Source of the DNA: Granulicella arctica
GTDB lineage: Bacteria; Acidobacteriota; Terriglobia; Terriglobales; Acidobacteriaceae
NCBI RefSeq assembly: GCF_025685605.1
Contig: NZ_JAGTUT010000001.1
Span: 1,426,001-1,490,000 of the forward strand
DNA length: 64,000 nt
Direction: 5' to 3'
The notes under the pieces were generated by a model. That model was not told the origin of the DNA. It saw only the letters and a list, made by a program, of their open reading frames with translations, and made no database searches. This document shows positions 63,841 through 64,000 of this stretch, in pieces (the first letter of the stretch is position 1; each line of letters starts with the position of its first letter). The position numbers and the translations under genes are program-made.

Positions 63841-64000
63841 TTAGTCGAGCGCTTCATTGACGTCGCGGACGAGGTTGCGCAGGTAGCTGCGGCGATTCAG
63901 CAGGGCTACCATCGCGTCCTTTGCCGCGTCTTTTACTGCATTGTCGTTGGTGCCCGTTCCTGTGTCCCACTTCGTCCAGAGCTGTTCGAGATTGGCCTGA
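63841..64000 (-). CDS. hscB: Co-chaperone HscB, C-terminal part (partial)
   Basis: The minus strand from the window edge reads in one frame to the stop at 63841, about 52 residues, containing AMVALLNRRSYLRNLVRDVNEALD. This matches the C-terminal helical IscU-binding domain of HscB. The J domain lies outside the window. The gene ends 26 nt before hscA. Confidence 0.8.
   Translation of the reverse strand, partial: QANLEQLWTKWDTGTGTNDNAVKDAAKDAMVALLNRRSYLRNLVRDVNEALD

Overview
The window looks like chromosome of a member of the Acidobacteriota, most likely family Acidobacteriaceae (Granulicella/Edaphobacter/Terriglobus type). This is inferred from GC-rich coding, two very large Oar-like TonB-dependent receptors with an N-terminal carboxypeptidase-regulatory-like domain, a VWFA protein of the acidobacterial type, TPR lipoprotein-like partners next to a receptor, and a Tat-exported GH30 enzyme. 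No rRNA, tRNA, CRISPR array, IS element or prophage was recognised by eye.

Layout. 1-6.8 kb: an edge gene for a PD-(D/E)XK-like nuclease, an ACS-family MFS transporter, and an opposing alcohol dehydrogenase-SDR-exported metallo-hydrolase operon joined by 4-nt overlaps, plus a TPR protein. 6.9-17 kb: a coherent arabinose-glycan utilisation locus (TonB receptor, TPR protein, GH51, GH127/DUF1680, ribokinase) behind a near-consensus sigma70 promoter with a LacI-type operator. 17-22.6 kb: an intergenic tandem repeat, a second receptor and a divergent M28 peptidase. 22.6-29.6 kb: a LysR regulator divergent from a complete RND efflux operon, with a LysR-type operator between them. 29.6-49.5 kb: DUF4126, ligA, two serine hydrolases, GH30, DUF457, a methyltransferase, membrane proteins, mogA, a VWA protein, an acyltransferase, a TonB-like protein, a 46-codon membrane ORF, miaA, a Gly-zipper lipoprotein, kbl, and an EamA transporter behind a ykkC-class riboswitch. 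49.5-56.3 kb: a VOC protein, an exported aldo/keto reductase, a pyrR-(TlpA)-pyrB-pyrC cluster, and two envelope proteins. 56.6-64 kb: a MerR regulator, a Zn-ribbon-like protein, murJ, iscX, a GlxA/HD divergent pair, then fdx-hscA-hscB of the Fe-S assembly pathway, with hscB cut by the window edge.

The most interesting non-coding signals are: (i) a guanidine-I/ykkC-like riboswitch in front of an EamA-family transporter (48.48-48.59 kb); (ii) a tandem pair of parS-like sites at the end of miaA (46.11-46.15 kb); (iii) a palindrome that runs exactly from stop codon to stop codon between two convergent genes (40.08-40.16 kb); (iv) an ideal rho-independent terminator inside the signal-peptide coding region of a TPR gene (10.84-10.87 kb); and (v) a roughly 190-200-nt duplicated intergenic unit downstream of the second receptor (17.14-17.44 kb). 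Function calls come from motif reading without database searches.
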